Assembly (NCBI GenBank): GCA_050015055.1
Contig: JBEKCD010000015.1
Span: 17,291 to 81,290 of the forward strand
Source: JBEKCD01 sp050015055
Lineage (GTDB): Archaea > Thermoproteota > Bathyarchaeia > Bathyarchaeales > Bathycorpusculaceae
Reading direction: 5' to 3'
Length of the DNA stretch: 64,000 nucleotides
The position numbers and the translations under genes were made by a program. The notes under the pieces are model-generated. The model did not search any database and was not told where the DNA came from. It saw only the letters and a program-made list of their open reading frames with translations. The stretch's first letter is position 1. Each line of letters begins with the position of its first letter. Below are positions 16,827 to 25,264 of this stretch, piece by piece.

Positions 16827-17999
16827 TTATCCTATGAGCGCTGATTTTAGACAGTCCTGTAGTGGCGCGAGCAGGGGTTCGGCCTTGTTCAGTGTTGGTG
16901 CGTAGTAGGCTGTTTTTGCCGAGTTCGTCATTATTGTTTTTATTCCAAGTCTTTCGGTCCATGAGACGACTGTGCAGACGCCATCGAGCACGTGTCCTCC
17001 AGCCTTTTCTATTTTCTTCACGTGGTCGCGGGCCATTTGTCTGATGTGACAGGAGGTGCAAACCCAAAACTCCGTTCCAGCCCTGACTCTCTTTCCTTCA
17101 ACGAGGCGGGCGATGCGTTTCATCTCGTTCAGCGAACAGTGTGGGCATCCCAGAAACACGAGATCAGGCTGACTGGCTGAAGCTGTGGACAGTTCTTCGA
17201 TTGTTTGTTTGATCTGATGAGAGTCCACACCTATTTTTTCGGTTTCCCCTGTTCTCGGGGTGGAGTCGAGGTGGAACATGTTTGTCATTCCTGTTGTTGC
17301 GATGGCGGCGCAGAGCTGTTTCAGTCTGTCTCTTGAGGTGTTTGGCAAGCCTTTGATTGCGGGGATTTTGTCTCCTAGGGTTTTGCCCAGAAAGATTCCT
17401 AGTGCTCCGAGTTCTGTTTCGTTTCGCAGTTTGGTTTCAACTTTCACTGTGACGTTTGGTCGTCGGTTTTCCGTTCTGTGAATTCCGTAATCTGGTGTTT
17501 TTCCAATTATCGCGGCTGCGAGGGCGCTGGGTCCGCCTTCACGGTTTGTCCACGCGCCCAAGACTGAATTGGCATAAACCACGGCTGAGGATTCGGCCCA
17601 AGCGTGATGCAAACCCCGCTTTGGCCTCTGCAAATAATACGGTGTGCACGTCAGAGACTGGGTCAGACCCATTCTTTCAAACTGCCTCAGAATATCCAGT
17701 TGGGGCTCTTGGAGATCCTTTTGCAGTTTCTTTCCAAGGTAATGCGAGTCGAGACTCTGCGGGTTCAAAGTGGTCCTGACTTTCACCCTCGCGCCAGCAT
17801 CGGCCAGGGCTCTCAAAAACTCGATTGGGGCGTCGCCCAACGTTTTGTATGAAACTCCTGAAACATGTGCCGAGTCTATCAGTATGAGTTTTTCTGCGCC
17901 AAACAGCTCGCCCAGACGCACGAGTATTCTGATGCAGGTTTGGTTTGCCCATCCGCACTCGCCATCGTAGATGCGCTCTTCCTCTCGCGTCAGGTGCAC
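16827..17999 (-). CDS. Phosphomevalonate dehydratase large subunit (aconitase X type)
   Basis: About 390 residues of the AcnX catalytic subunit (formerly DUF521). Visible features are YDGECGWANQTCIRILV at the start, HVSGVSYKTLGD, YANSVLGAWTNREGGPSALAAAI, FLGCPHCS, and CTSCHIRQ for the Fe-S cluster cysteines. With the small subunit it dehydrates (R)-5-phosphomevalonate to trans-anhydromevalonate 5-phosphate in the archaeal mevalonate pathway for isoprenoid lipids. I start at GTG 17999, 5 nt after the small-subunit stop with GGAGAG just upstream, because family members begin at this point (HLTREEERIYDGE); an in-frame ATG at 18047 would overlap the small subunit by 43 bp. Confidence 0.92.
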   Translation of the reverse strand: MHLTREEERIYDGECGWANQTCIRILVRLGELFGAEKLILIDSAHVSGVSYKTLGDAPIEFLRALADAGARVKVRTTLNPQSLDSHYLGKKLQKDLQEPQLDILRQFERMGLTQSLTCTPYYLQRPKRGLHHAWAESSAVVYANSVLGAWTNREGGPSALAAAIIGKTPDYGIHRTENRRPNVTVKVETKLRNETELGALGIFLGKTLGDKIPAIKGLPNTSRDRLKQLCAAIATTGMTNMFHLDSTPRTGETEKIGVDSHQIKQTIEELSTASASQPDLVFLGCPHCSLNEMKRIARLVEGKRVRAGTEFWVCTSCHIRQMARDHVKKIEKAGGHVLDGVCTVVSWTERLGIKTIMTNSAKTAYYAPTLNKAEPLLAPLQDCLKSALIG

Positions 18000-18004
18000 G
18001 CGTT

Positions 18005-18418
18005 TCAGCTCTCCTTGCGTTTCAAGATTCTCGCAACGCCTTTGCAACCGTCAACTTCAACTGTGTCGCCCGTCCTGATTTTTTCAATGTCAACCTGGTC
18101 GATCATCGGAATGTTAGCTATTATCGCGCCGACTACGACGACAGGGTCGGCTGTCTGGTTGATGATTGCCGCGGGCGCCAAGCCCCTCTTGGACAAGGAA
18201 TACAGTACGTAGCTACCTACTGTGGAGCCGTGACCGTGCGGGAAGACCAGAACCTTGTCTTTGATACACGTGCCGCAGAGGTCATGCTTCTTTTCGATTA
18301 TTTTTCCGTCAGCCGGGTCAACTCCGCCCAAAAAGCTGATAGGCTTCGCGCTCACAAGGGCCTCTGCCGTGCAGGTTCCTTCCACGATTTTTCTGCCCTT
18401 CAACGTTAGAACTTGCAT
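18005..18418 (-). CDS. Phosphomevalonate dehydratase small subunit (aconitase X type)
   Basis: The 137-residue protein matches the AcnX small (swivel) subunit, formerly DUF126. It has VSAKPISFLGGVDPADG, the cysteine pair in DLCGTCIKDK, VFPHGHGSTVGSYVLYSL with the substrate-binding GHGSTVG segment, and INQTADPVVVVGAIIANIP. It completes the active site of the adjacent large subunit. The HD gene ends 11 bp upstream, so HD, small and large subunits form one transcription unit. Confidence 0.92.
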   Translation of the reverse strand: MQVLTLKGRKIVEGTCTAEALVSAKPISFLGGVDPADGKIIEKKHDLCGTCIKDKVLVFPHGHGSTVGSYVLYSLSKRGLAPAAIINQTADPVVVVGAIIANIPMIDQVDIEKIRTGDTVEVDGCKGVARILKRKES

Positions 18419-18429
18419 TCTGGCACGCT

Positions 18430-19800
18430 TCAGTAGGACACTGTTGCTGACGAAGGGATTCTGCCCAGAATCTTTGAGGCCGCTGCGCTGACTTTTTCAC
18501 GGTTTTCCTCTTCCGCGTAGACGCGCAGTATGTTTATGAAACCCTTGAGGGTTTCGAATATTCTGGAAATTTCGCTCAGCCGCTGCGGAATGTTTTCGCC
18601 TTTCGCCGTCTTGTAGAACACTGGGATTTCCATGCTTTCCAATAGAACTGCGTGATGATTCGGAACGGATGGAACGGTGGGCACGTCGATGAACACTGTT
18701 TCTGTCTCGACCTTTGCTTCTCTTGCAATGTCGGCTTGCAGTTGCGTTCTGTTGGCTTCACGGCTGAAAATGTTCGAAACCATCGTGTCCTTCTCGTAGA
18801 ATGTTCTTTCATAAGCGCATTTCAGCATCTTTCGCCTCTCAAGATCCCTTATGATCCTGCATGATTTTTTGCAGTTCTTAAGCATCGTCCAAACGGTGTA
18901 ATCGTCCATCGCCAAGTATTCTTCCGGAGTCTTGAAACTCGTCAGTCCCAGTTCGCCGTTTGCCTTTTCCATCGCAGTCGCGAGCATGATCTGCGCTGCT
19001 CTCCCAACGCGGTGAAAGTATATACTCCTGAAGGATTCTATCCGAGCTATAATCATAGATTCCAGGGCTGACAGAGCGCCTAGATCAACCGCCAGGTTGC
19101 CTTCCAACACGTCCAGTGTGTGGATCAGCCTGGAAACATCGATGAAACCGTACTCCGCGCCGGTGTGGTACGTGTCGCGCACTATGAAGTCCAGCTTGTC
19201 CACGTCGACGGCGCTGCTTATTATCTGGTCCAGAAAAGCCTTCCCGGGCACGTGAAGTCTGCCGACGGCCAGTTTTCCAACATCCTCAGGCTTAAACCCC
19301 ATCCTCTTCAGCTTGTCTTTCAGTTCACTGTTCTTGACCAGCCACAGAGTAACGTCCTCGTGCGTCTGATTGAGCTCCTTTTCAAGCAGTTGTTCGAAAA
19401 CGTGTGAGAAGGGACCGTGTCCCACGTCATGAAGCAAGCCTGCAATCCTGACCATTTCAGCCTCGTCCTCGTTGATGTACTGTGAAATGTTGGGGTTTTC
19501 AGCTACTCTGCTGGCCAGGTACATCACGCCGATTGAATGTTCAAAACGCGTGTGGTTTGCCCCAGGATAAACGTACTCTGCGCCCGCAAGCTGACGCAGC
19601 CTATGCAGTCTCTGGACGGGATAAGAATCGATGAGGGCTTTCTCCTCTTCCGTTATGTACACGTAACCGTGCACGGGATCTTTTATCTCGCCCCAGTAGT
19701 TCCTGGCCATCTGCAAACTCCCTGCTTTTGGACAGCTACTACATGCATCTTCGTTCTTATAATGTCTAACACAGGCCTTGCAAAATGTGCCCGACGGCAA
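18430..19800 (-). CDS. HD superfamily phosphohydrolase with N-terminal Cys cluster
   Basis: The 456-residue protein has the same architecture as dGTPase/SAMHD1-like hydrolases: HTRFEHSIGVMYLASR (first His), AGLLHDVGHGPFSHVFEQ (HD pair) and SSAVDVDKLDFIVRDTYHTGAEYG. Hydrolysis of nucleotides or related phosphoesters is expected. The N-terminal 30 residues contain four cysteines (FCKACVRH, ACSSC), a possible small zinc site absent from the 13989 paralogue. ATG 19800 is used because an AT-rich box centred near 19832 predicts transcription just before it; ATG 19710 (MARNYWGE) would exclude the cysteines. It leads the operon with both phosphomevalonate dehydratase subunits. Confidence 0.88.
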   Translation of the reverse strand: MPSGTFCKACVRHYKNEDACSSCPKAGSLQMARNYWGEIKDPVHGYVYITEEEKALIDSYPVQRLHRLRQLAGAEYVYPGANHTRFEHSIGVMYLASRVAENPNISQYINEDEAEMVRIAGLLHDVGHGPFSHVFEQLLEKELNQTHEDVTLWLVKNSELKDKLKRMGFKPEDVGKLAVGRLHVPGKAFLDQIISSAVDVDKLDFIVRDTYHTGAEYGFIDVSRLIHTLDVLEGNLAVDLGALSALESMIIARIESFRSIYFHRVGRAAQIMLATAMEKANGELGLTSFKTPEEYLAMDDYTVWTMLKNCKKSCRIIRDLERRKMLKCAYERTFYEKDTMVSNIFSREANRTQLQADIAREAKVETETVFIDVPTVPSVPNHHAVLLESMEIPVFYKTAKGENIPQRLSEISRIFETLKGFINILRVYAEEENREKVSAAASKILGRIPSSATVSY

Positions 19801-19808
19801 GTTTTAAG
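19800..19808 (+). promoter_or_regulatory. TATA box of the DUF998 gene
   Basis: AGTTTTAAG is centred about 30 nt before ATG 19835, predicting an almost leaderless mRNA. It overlaps the start region of the divergent HD gene, so the two promoters are interleaved. Confidence 0.45.
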
Positions 19809-19834
19809 AACCCAGACAGATGCAGGTTTATACT

Positions 19835-20425
19835 ATGAAGTATGCTGCTGGGAAAGTGGCTGGCGCACTCTTTTTCGTTGCAGCTTCACAGTTTGTCATA
19901 GGAATGGTTGTTGCCGAAGCACGCTACGCGGGCTACAGCATTTCTGCGAATTACATAAGTGACCTGGGCGTGGGACCTTCCGCATTGATTTTCAACTCTT
20001 CAGTCTTCCTCATGGGCTTGTTGATACTCATCGGAGCCTACTTCGTTCGGCGAGCTTTCAACTTCAAGCTTCTGACCCTGCTGCTGATTCTGACCGCGAT
20101 AGGAGCCATGGGCGTCGGCGTTTTTACGGAGAACAGCGGAAACGCGCATCCGATCGTTTCGTTAATCGCGTTCCTGTTCGGCGGATTGTCCTCTATAGCA
20201 TCATACAGGTTGCTGAAGCGGCCCTTTTCAGTCATCGCCGTGATTCTGGGCTTGATGGCTCTTGGAGCCTTGGGCCTCTTCGGAGCTCAAATATATCTTG
20301 GCTTGGGCGTAGGCGGAATGGAACGCATGATCGTCTATCCGATTCTCATGTGGGGAGCAGGGTTCGGCGGCTACCTGCTTGCCAATCACGAAAAAACCGA
20401 TGTGCAAAAGCCACAAAAGTCTTGA
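19835..20425 (+). CDS. DUF998 family membrane protein
   Basis: About 196 residues with six hydrophobic helices. The start (KVAGALFFVAASQFVIGM) and YSISANYISDLGVGPSALIFNSSVFLMG match DUF998, where the ISDLG segment between helices 1 and 2 is typical. The function of the family is unknown. ATG 19835 is chosen from the promoter position; ATG 19820 in the same frame lies upstream of the predicted transcript start. Confidence 0.82.
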   Translation: MKYAAGKVAGALFFVAASQFVIGMVVAEARYAGYSISANYISDLGVGPSALIFNSSVFLMGLLILIGAYFVRRAFNFKLLTLLLILTAIGAMGVGVFTENSGNAHPIVSLIAFLFGGLSSIASYRLLKRPFSVIAVILGLMALGALGLFGAQIYLGLGVGGMERMIVYPILMWGAGFGGYLLANHEKTDVQKPQKS

Positions 20426-20613
20426 CGTGCATGCGCGTTCCTGGTTTCGGTGTTTGAGTGCAATAGGGCTGAACAGCGTTCTTGTGCTGTTCAGTTTGTG
20501 CGCTATCTGAGTAGCCATGTCATGAAGTAGCTGTTTTGATGGTTCGCTGAGAGGCACAAAAATAGACTTAATATTCCTCTTCTTACAGTGCCTAAAGCTT
20601 AGGGTGGAAAAGG

Positions 20614-21213
20614 GTGGTTTCCAAGGGGGTTTTCATCTGCGTCGAAGGGTTAGACGGGTGTGGGAAGACTACGCAGGCAAAGCTGCTTGTGAGAGGGTTG
20701 AGGAGAAGCTGTGATGCGGTTTACACGGCTGAACCCAGTAGTGGGAGGATAGGCAGGTTCATCAAGAAACACTGGTTGCACGGCGAGAAGCGTGGTTCAG
20801 GCGTGGTTGAGGCGTTACTGTTTGCGGCAGACCGTTTTGAACACGTTGAAAACACTGTTTTGCCGGCCCTGAAAGGGGGGCGAATAGTTGTTTCTGACCG
20901 TTACGTCTACTCTTCCCTGGCCTATCAAGGTGCGACTGGGCTCGCGTTGGAATGGATTGAAAGGATAAACGAGCACGCGGTTCGCCCTGATTTGGCAGTC
21001 TTCATCGACGTGGAACCTGAAACCGTTGTTCAGAGGTTGAAGCCTAGGAAATCGGTTATGGAGAACTTGGAAACACAGAGGAAAGTGCGTGAAGTCTACG
21101 TGAAATTCGTTGAAAAAGGCGAACTGGTCCGAGTGGACGGAAACAAATCCAAGGGCGAAGTCGCCATGGACCTTGCCACCGTCGTTCAGAGGTTTCTGGG
21201 AAAAGACATCTAG
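20614..21213 (+). CDS. tmk: Thymidylate kinase
   Basis: The 199-residue protein has the P-loop FICVEGLDGCGKTTQAKLL near residue 7, the DRY motif in VVSDRYVYSSLAYQG near residue 93, and VFIDVEPETVVQRLKPRK toward the C-terminus. It phosphorylates dTMP to dTDP in the cytoplasm. The start is a GTG preceded by a purine-rich GGGTGGAAAAGG stretch. Its last four bases overlap the end of the convergent gene at 21210. Confidence 0.93.
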   Translation: MVSKGVFICVEGLDGCGKTTQAKLLVRGLRRSCDAVYTAEPSSGRIGRFIKKHWLHGEKRGSGVVEALLFAADRFEHVENTVLPALKGGRIVVSDRYVYSSLAYQGATGLALEWIERINEHAVRPDLAVFIDVEPETVVQRLKPRKSVMENLETQRKVREVYVKFVEKGELVRVDGNKSKGEVAMDLATVVQRFLGKDI

Positions 21214-21719
21214 ACAGCTTCAGAAGGCCTTAACACTTTCTTTGAGAATGCCCCGTTGACTCTGTTCACCACGAGTTTGACGAGGTCTTCAGGCGAGGTG
21301 TGTCTTATCCCTTTTTCATGCGAAACCTGAATCTCCACGAGGCTTTCACCAAAAAGCAAGCGCAGCATGTAATAGTCAAACCTCATCCGATTCTTCTTTT
21401 CTTCTACCATCCTGCGATAGCGGATCACGCAGAGAAAATCCATGACCTGAAATGGTTTCTTGTTCAAGGCTCCCAGCAGCCTTTTTCTTTCTTCACCATC
21501 CAGATAGTTGAAGTCGTTGTCTTCAGCTACTCCAACCTCAAAAATGACGTTGCACCCCGGAATTGATGGCTCAGCAACCTCTTCCAGACTGAGGGTTTCG
21601 CTATTCAGCCTGTGCAAGGTCTCTACCACCGTTTGCTGCAGCTTCTTGTTCGATATTGAAGCAGAGAAAGTTTCCGCCTTGTGAATGTTCTGGGGGAAGT
21701 TTGTGTAAAATCCGAGCAT
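21210..21719 (-). CDS. Conserved hypothetical archaeal protein
   Basis: The 169-residue soluble protein is mixed alpha/beta with no recognised catalytic motif. The central part (PGCNVIFEVGVAEDNDFNYL) looks like a strand-loop-strand and the C-terminal part carries FDYYMLRLLFGESLVEIQV. It starts 13 bp after the zinc-ribbon gene stop, so the two are probably cotranscribed. Function unknown. Confidence 0.7.
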   Translation of the reverse strand: MLGFYTNFPQNIHKAETFSASISNKKLQQTVVETLHRLNSETLSLEEVAEPSIPGCNVIFEVGVAEDNDFNYLDGEERKRLLGALNKKPFQVMDFLCVIRYRRMVEEKKNRMRFDYYMLRLLFGESLVEIQVSHEKGIRHTSPEDLVKLVVNRVNGAFSKKVLRPSEAV

Positions 21720-21732
21720 TGCAAGGAGACGC

Positions 21733-22098
21733 CTACATCTTCTTTGCCTTTCTTATTCTTTCAAGGTTATCCAGAAGCCCAGCTAGCACAGTGTTCAGCT
21801 TTTGCAGTTCTTCAGGTTTCTCCTCCTGCTCCATCTTATTCTGCACTGCTTGAACCTTGGTAAGAAGTGTTGCTTCCAGGCTTGCCAGAGCGATGGATCC
21901 TGTGGCTTTTGTTTCTTCCTCTCCTTCCTTCACGACTATGACCTTTTTCTTGCACCTTTCACACCACAGTTCACCGTTCTTCAGTCTGAACAGCGGCGAA
22001 GCACACGCTGGGCAGGCTAGCTCTGTTAGTGTTGAGCCTTGGCGCAGGAGATCGGCCATGCGTTTGATAGGCGGCTCTTCGCTTGGTTTTTCAGACAA
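21733..22098 (-). CDS. Autoantigen p27 (SSSCA1) family zinc-ribbon protein
   Basis: The 121-residue protein has RMADLLRQGSTLTELACPACASPLFRLKNGELWCERCKKKV: a short helix, then a four-cysteine zinc ribbon (CPAC and CERC). A long charged helix fills residues 65-118. This matches the archaeal Sjogren/scleroderma autoantigen 1 family (ZNRD2-like), whose role is unknown. It reads divergently from the UPF0147 gene across a 74-bp gap. Confidence 0.88.
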   Translation of the reverse strand: MSEKPSEEPPIKRMADLLRQGSTLTELACPACASPLFRLKNGELWCERCKKKVIVVKEGEEETKATGSIALASLEATLLTKVQAVQNKMEQEEKPEELQKLNTVLAGLLDNLERIRKAKKM

Positions 22099-22130
22099 GT
22101 TTTAAAACCCCAAAGTAAATAGGTATCTCA

Positions 22131-22139
22131 GCTTATATA
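22131..22139 (+). promoter_or_regulatory. TATA box of the UPF0147 gene
   Basis: CTTATATAA is centred near 22135. Transcription from about 22161 would give a 12-nt leader carrying the GAGGTGG ribosome-binding site before ATG 22173. Confidence 0.5.
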
Positions 22140-22172
22140 ACAAGGTTATCACGAACTTCGTGAGGTGGCAGA

Positions 22173-22451
22173 ATGGTTAGAAAGAAGAAAATGGAGGAAT
22201 ATGAGGAGCGCATAAAACAGGCGTTAGCCGTGCTGGGAGCAGTCTCCGAAGACAACACCACGCCGAGAAACATCAGAAGATCCGCTAAAGACTCGATGGA
22301 TGCCTTACAATCGAAAGAGTTTACGCCTGCCGTCAGAGCCGCGAACGCCGTATCACTCATGGACGAGATCCTGCAGGATCCGAACATGCCACCCTACACT
22401 CGGGTCAAACTGTGGAACGTAATGAGCCTGCTTGAAGCAATAAAGGATTAA
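22173..22451 (+). CDS. UPF0147 family protein
   Basis: The 92-residue all-helical protein has LGAVSEDNTTPRNIRRSAKD and VRAANAVSLMDEILQDPNMP, the signature segments of this archaea-specific family. It is small and acidic-basic mixed with no catalytic residues. Function unknown. GAGGTGG ends 4 nt before the ATG. Confidence 0.92.
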   Translation: MVRKKKMEEYEERIKQALAVLGAVSEDNTTPRNIRRSAKDSMDALQSKEFTPAVRAANAVSLMDEILQDPNMPPYTRVKLWNVMSLLEAIKD

Positions 22452-22507
22452 CCCTGCTAAACCAGAAAAAGCGTGTTCATCATTTTCTGTTATGGAAGGT
22501 GGATTGA

Positions 22508-22849
22508 ATGAAAGTAGTTCCGTACAAAGATGTTGAAGCGAAAGAAGCGGATGAAGGAGCCTCAAAAGTGAACGTGCGGTGGCTTATCACAAGAGAAATG
22601 GGAGCGCCCAACTTCGCCATGAGACTGTTCGAAGTAGAGCCCGGAGGACACAGCCCCCTCCATAATCATCCTTGGGAGCATGAAGTCTTCATCCTGGAAG
22701 GCGAAGGACTCATAGTAGGCGGTAAAGAAGAGAAAAAGTTCAAGGCAGGCGACGCCGTTTTCGTCCCTCCGAACGAGCAGCATCAATTCAAAAACAACAG
22801 CAAGAAAAAACTGAAGTTCCTCTGCCTCGTCCCACACAAACGAGAGTAG
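22508..22849 (+). CDS. Cupin-domain protein
   Basis: A single cupin barrel of 113 residues: HNHPWEHEVFILEGEG (motif 1, metal ligands His-His-Glu) and DAVFVPPNEQHQFKN (motif 2 His). Such proteins bind a divalent metal and may act as isomerases, oxygenases or sensors; no neighbour fixes the role. It lies 56 bp after the UPF0147 gene and converges on the permease gene. A GCGCGC palindrome at 22872-22877 separates the two stops. Confidence 0.85.
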   Translation: MKVVPYKDVEAKEADEGASKVNVRWLITREMGAPNFAMRLFEVEPGGHSPLHNHPWEHEVFILEGEGLIVGGKEEKKFKAGDAVFVPPNEQHQFKNNSKKKLKFLCLVPHKRE

Positions 22850-22895
22850 CCCTCACCATAGCTTTCGAAGTGCGCGCCTAATCTCGCACGATATT

Positions 22896-24368
22896 TCAGT
22901 CTTTGTCGTTTGCCTGCCAAGTTTCTTTTTTGCCTGTGATTCTCCTGTATGCTCTCTTCACATGGCGCAACGCGTGAGCGAGGAAAGTGTTTTCTTGTCT
23001 GTAGGCCCTTTCAAGGATGGCTTCTCTGGATATCAGTGCGTTCTTGAGATCGGTCAGTTCTTTCTTGGGAGAATACTTGATGTAAATTGGGATTCCAACG
23101 GCAAGCATCACTATTCCTGTTAGAATTTGGCCAATTCCACACAGAACGATTAGGACGACGGAGAAGATGATTCCCAAAATAGGAATGACAGGAGTTGCCT
23201 CCCAACGAGACTGCGTTCCCGGGCACTTCTTGCGCAGCCAGAAGACCGATAGGGCCGTGGCCAAGTAAGCTACTCCCAACAGAAAAACAGAAGTTGCTAT
23301 CAAGATGGCTAGACTACCGTAAACTGCGGCTATCAGCGCCGTGACGGCTTGGATGATTATTCCAAGGTAAGGCGTCTTAAATTTCGGGTGAATCTTGGCG
23401 AAGACGCTTGGAAACAGGCCGTCAGCAGCCAGCGCGTATCCAAGCCTCGAAGTTCCTATCATTCCCGACTCGTCAGAACCTGCCACTGAAATCAAGGCAC
23501 CGATTCCGACGATTGCCACTCCAACAAGAAGCAATGGATGGTTCCAACTCAAGGCTGTTTGAGTTGCAGCAACCATAGGCGCATTGTCGTTCATCAATTG
23601 TGCTGCTGGTCTGACTGCGAAAAGCAAAACGTTCGTTACTAGATAGAACACTGTCACGATGGCAATGCCAAGAACGATAGCCCTTGGGATAGTTTTCTTT
23701 GCATCCTTTATCTCTTCAGCCGGGATGGTCGAGATTTCGAAGCCTGCGTACGCCCAGAAAATCAGGACGAGAGCGAGTCCGAAACTTCCAAGGCCATTCG
23801 GCAATAACGGGGAGAAATTAGAGGCCGCAATAGCGGGATGGACAATGACGAACAACAGACCGATTGCAGCGAAAAGAATCAGCGGAGCGAGTTTAACTAT
23901 GGTAAGGACGTCGTTCATTCTTCCGGCTGCTCTAACTCCAAAAATGTTTGACGCTATGAGAAACAGCACAAAGAGCCCTTTGATGATGATTTGGAGGATT
24001 ATGCCCATGTTGGGCAGGAAAAAAGTCAAGTATTGTACAAAGGCAACGGGAAAAACGGCCAGCGACACCCACTCGGCAAGCCAAAGGGACCAGCCGACGA
24101 TAAAACCTAAAAACGGTCCCCAAGCCTCTTTTGCGTAAGCGTACGGCCCACCAACCTTCGGAAGCAGAGATGCGCACTGGGCAAAGCACAGCGCAATGAC
24201 GATGGCCATGGCTCCTGCGATGACCCAGACAACAAGTGAGAAGGGGCCGAGATACCTTGCTCCGAACTGAGAGGCCACGTAAATGTCTGCGCCGATGATT
24301 GCTCCGACAACGAGGTTTGTGACATCGAAAAGCGTGAGTTGGGACTGCAGTTTGACCTTAGACATCAT
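22896..24368 (-). CDS. APC family amino-acid permease
   Basis: About 490 residues with twelve hydrophobic helices. The N-terminal TLFDVTNLVVGAIIGADIYVASQFGA is the unwound first helix typical of APC transporters (GAIIG motif). FWAYAGFEISTIPAEEIKDAKKTIPRAI is the conserved helix 6 and following loop. It imports or exchanges amino acids across the plasma membrane; substrate unknown. I start at ATG 24368 (MMSKVKL) after GGGTGA; the frame is open to 24488, but those 40 residues are arginine-rich and contain a GCGCGC motif typical of non-coding DNA here. Confidence 0.92.
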   Translation of the reverse strand: MMSKVKLQSQLTLFDVTNLVVGAIIGADIYVASQFGARYLGPFSLVVWVIAGAMAIVIALCFAQCASLLPKVGGPYAYAKEAWGPFLGFIVGWSLWLAEWVSLAVFPVAFVQYLTFFLPNMGIILQIIIKGLFVLFLIASNIFGVRAAGRMNDVLTIVKLAPLILFAAIGLLFVIVHPAIAASNFSPLLPNGLGSFGLALVLIFWAYAGFEISTIPAEEIKDAKKTIPRAIVLGIAIVTVFYLVTNVLLFAVRPAAQLMNDNAPMVAATQTALSWNHPLLLVGVAIVGIGALISVAGSDESGMIGTSRLGYALAADGLFPSVFAKIHPKFKTPYLGIIIQAVTALIAAVYGSLAILIATSVFLLGVAYLATALSVFWLRKKCPGTQSRWEATPVIPILGIIFSVVLIVLCGIGQILTGIVMLAVGIPIYIKYSPKKELTDLKNALISREAILERAYRQENTFLAHALRHVKRAYRRITGKKETWQANDKD

Positions 24369-24526
24369 GTTCACCCGCCGCGAGCGAATAGTCTTCCTTC
24401 CAGATTGTAAGCAGAAGTCTAAGTATTTTTTGGTAACAGCTTCCGAACGTCGGCGCGCAACGGAGCGGAAATACACGCACCTAAGCACACGCGCCAGAAA
24501 AGAACGCGATCTGCCAATTTCTTAGA

Positions 24527-25066
24527 CTAGGTAGTATGGAATTCTTCTTTGTACAGTTGAAACGAGGCGAGTATCATTTTTTCCGCGGCTTTCGCGTCCT
24601 TCCACTCCTTAACCTTAACCCACTTCTTCGGTTCAAGCCTCTTGTAGTTCACAAAGAAGTCTGCAATCTCTGTCTTCAAGTGTTTTGCAATGTCACCTAT
24701 GTCTTGAATCTCATCAAACCTGGGGTCGTCGACAGGCACTCCGAGGATCTTGTCGTCCTGTCCGTTCTCATCCTCCGTGGTCAGAACCCCGATAGGACGC
24801 GCCGTGATCACGCAACCGGTGAAAGTAGGTTTCGTGGTCAACACAAGAATGTCCAGAGGCTCTCCGTCCAATGACCATGAGCGAGGAATTATGCCATAGT
24901 CACCAAGGTAATAAAGGGAAGAATACAAGGCTCTGTCAAGCTTGAAAAAACCAGCCTTGCAATCATACTTGTACTTGTTGGTGCTTCCGTTCGGCACCTC
25001 GACAACCGCATAGACCTTATGTGGAGGATCCGGACCGCACGGAATGTCTCGCCACAAATTAACCAT
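24527..25066 (-). CDS. ppa: Inorganic pyrophosphatase (family I, soluble)
   Basis: The protein is about 179 residues. It has EVPNGSTNKYKYD, YYLGDYGIIPRSW and the active-site segment DGEPLDILVLT, then the second acidic cluster in VPVDDPRFDEIQDIGD. It hydrolyses pyrophosphate to drive biosynthetic reactions. I chose ATG 25066 because GGGAG precedes it by about 9 nt; an upstream ATG at 25081 is in frame. Confidence 0.95.
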   Translation of the reverse strand: MVNLWRDIPCGPDPPHKVYAVVEVPNGSTNKYKYDCKAGFFKLDRALYSSLYYLGDYGIIPRSWSLDGEPLDILVLTTKPTFTGCVITARPIGVLTTEDENGQDDKILGVPVDDPRFDEIQDIGDIAKHLKTEIADFFVNYKRLEPKKWVKVKEWKDAKAAEKMILASFQLYKEEFHTT

Positions 25067-25264
25067 TCTATCAGCTCCCACTTTTTACTTAGTTATTTTC
25101 GGTTCCCACATTTAAGCATAACAGAGTCGGAGTGAGACAATACTGACAGAGAAGGTTGAGCCTCTGGGCGCTTTTTGTTTCTGTGGTCACGACGCGCCGA
25201 CCTGCTGGGCTAGAAATATATCCTAGTTGCTACATGTAGTTCTGGGTTTCAGGGGATAAGCCCG

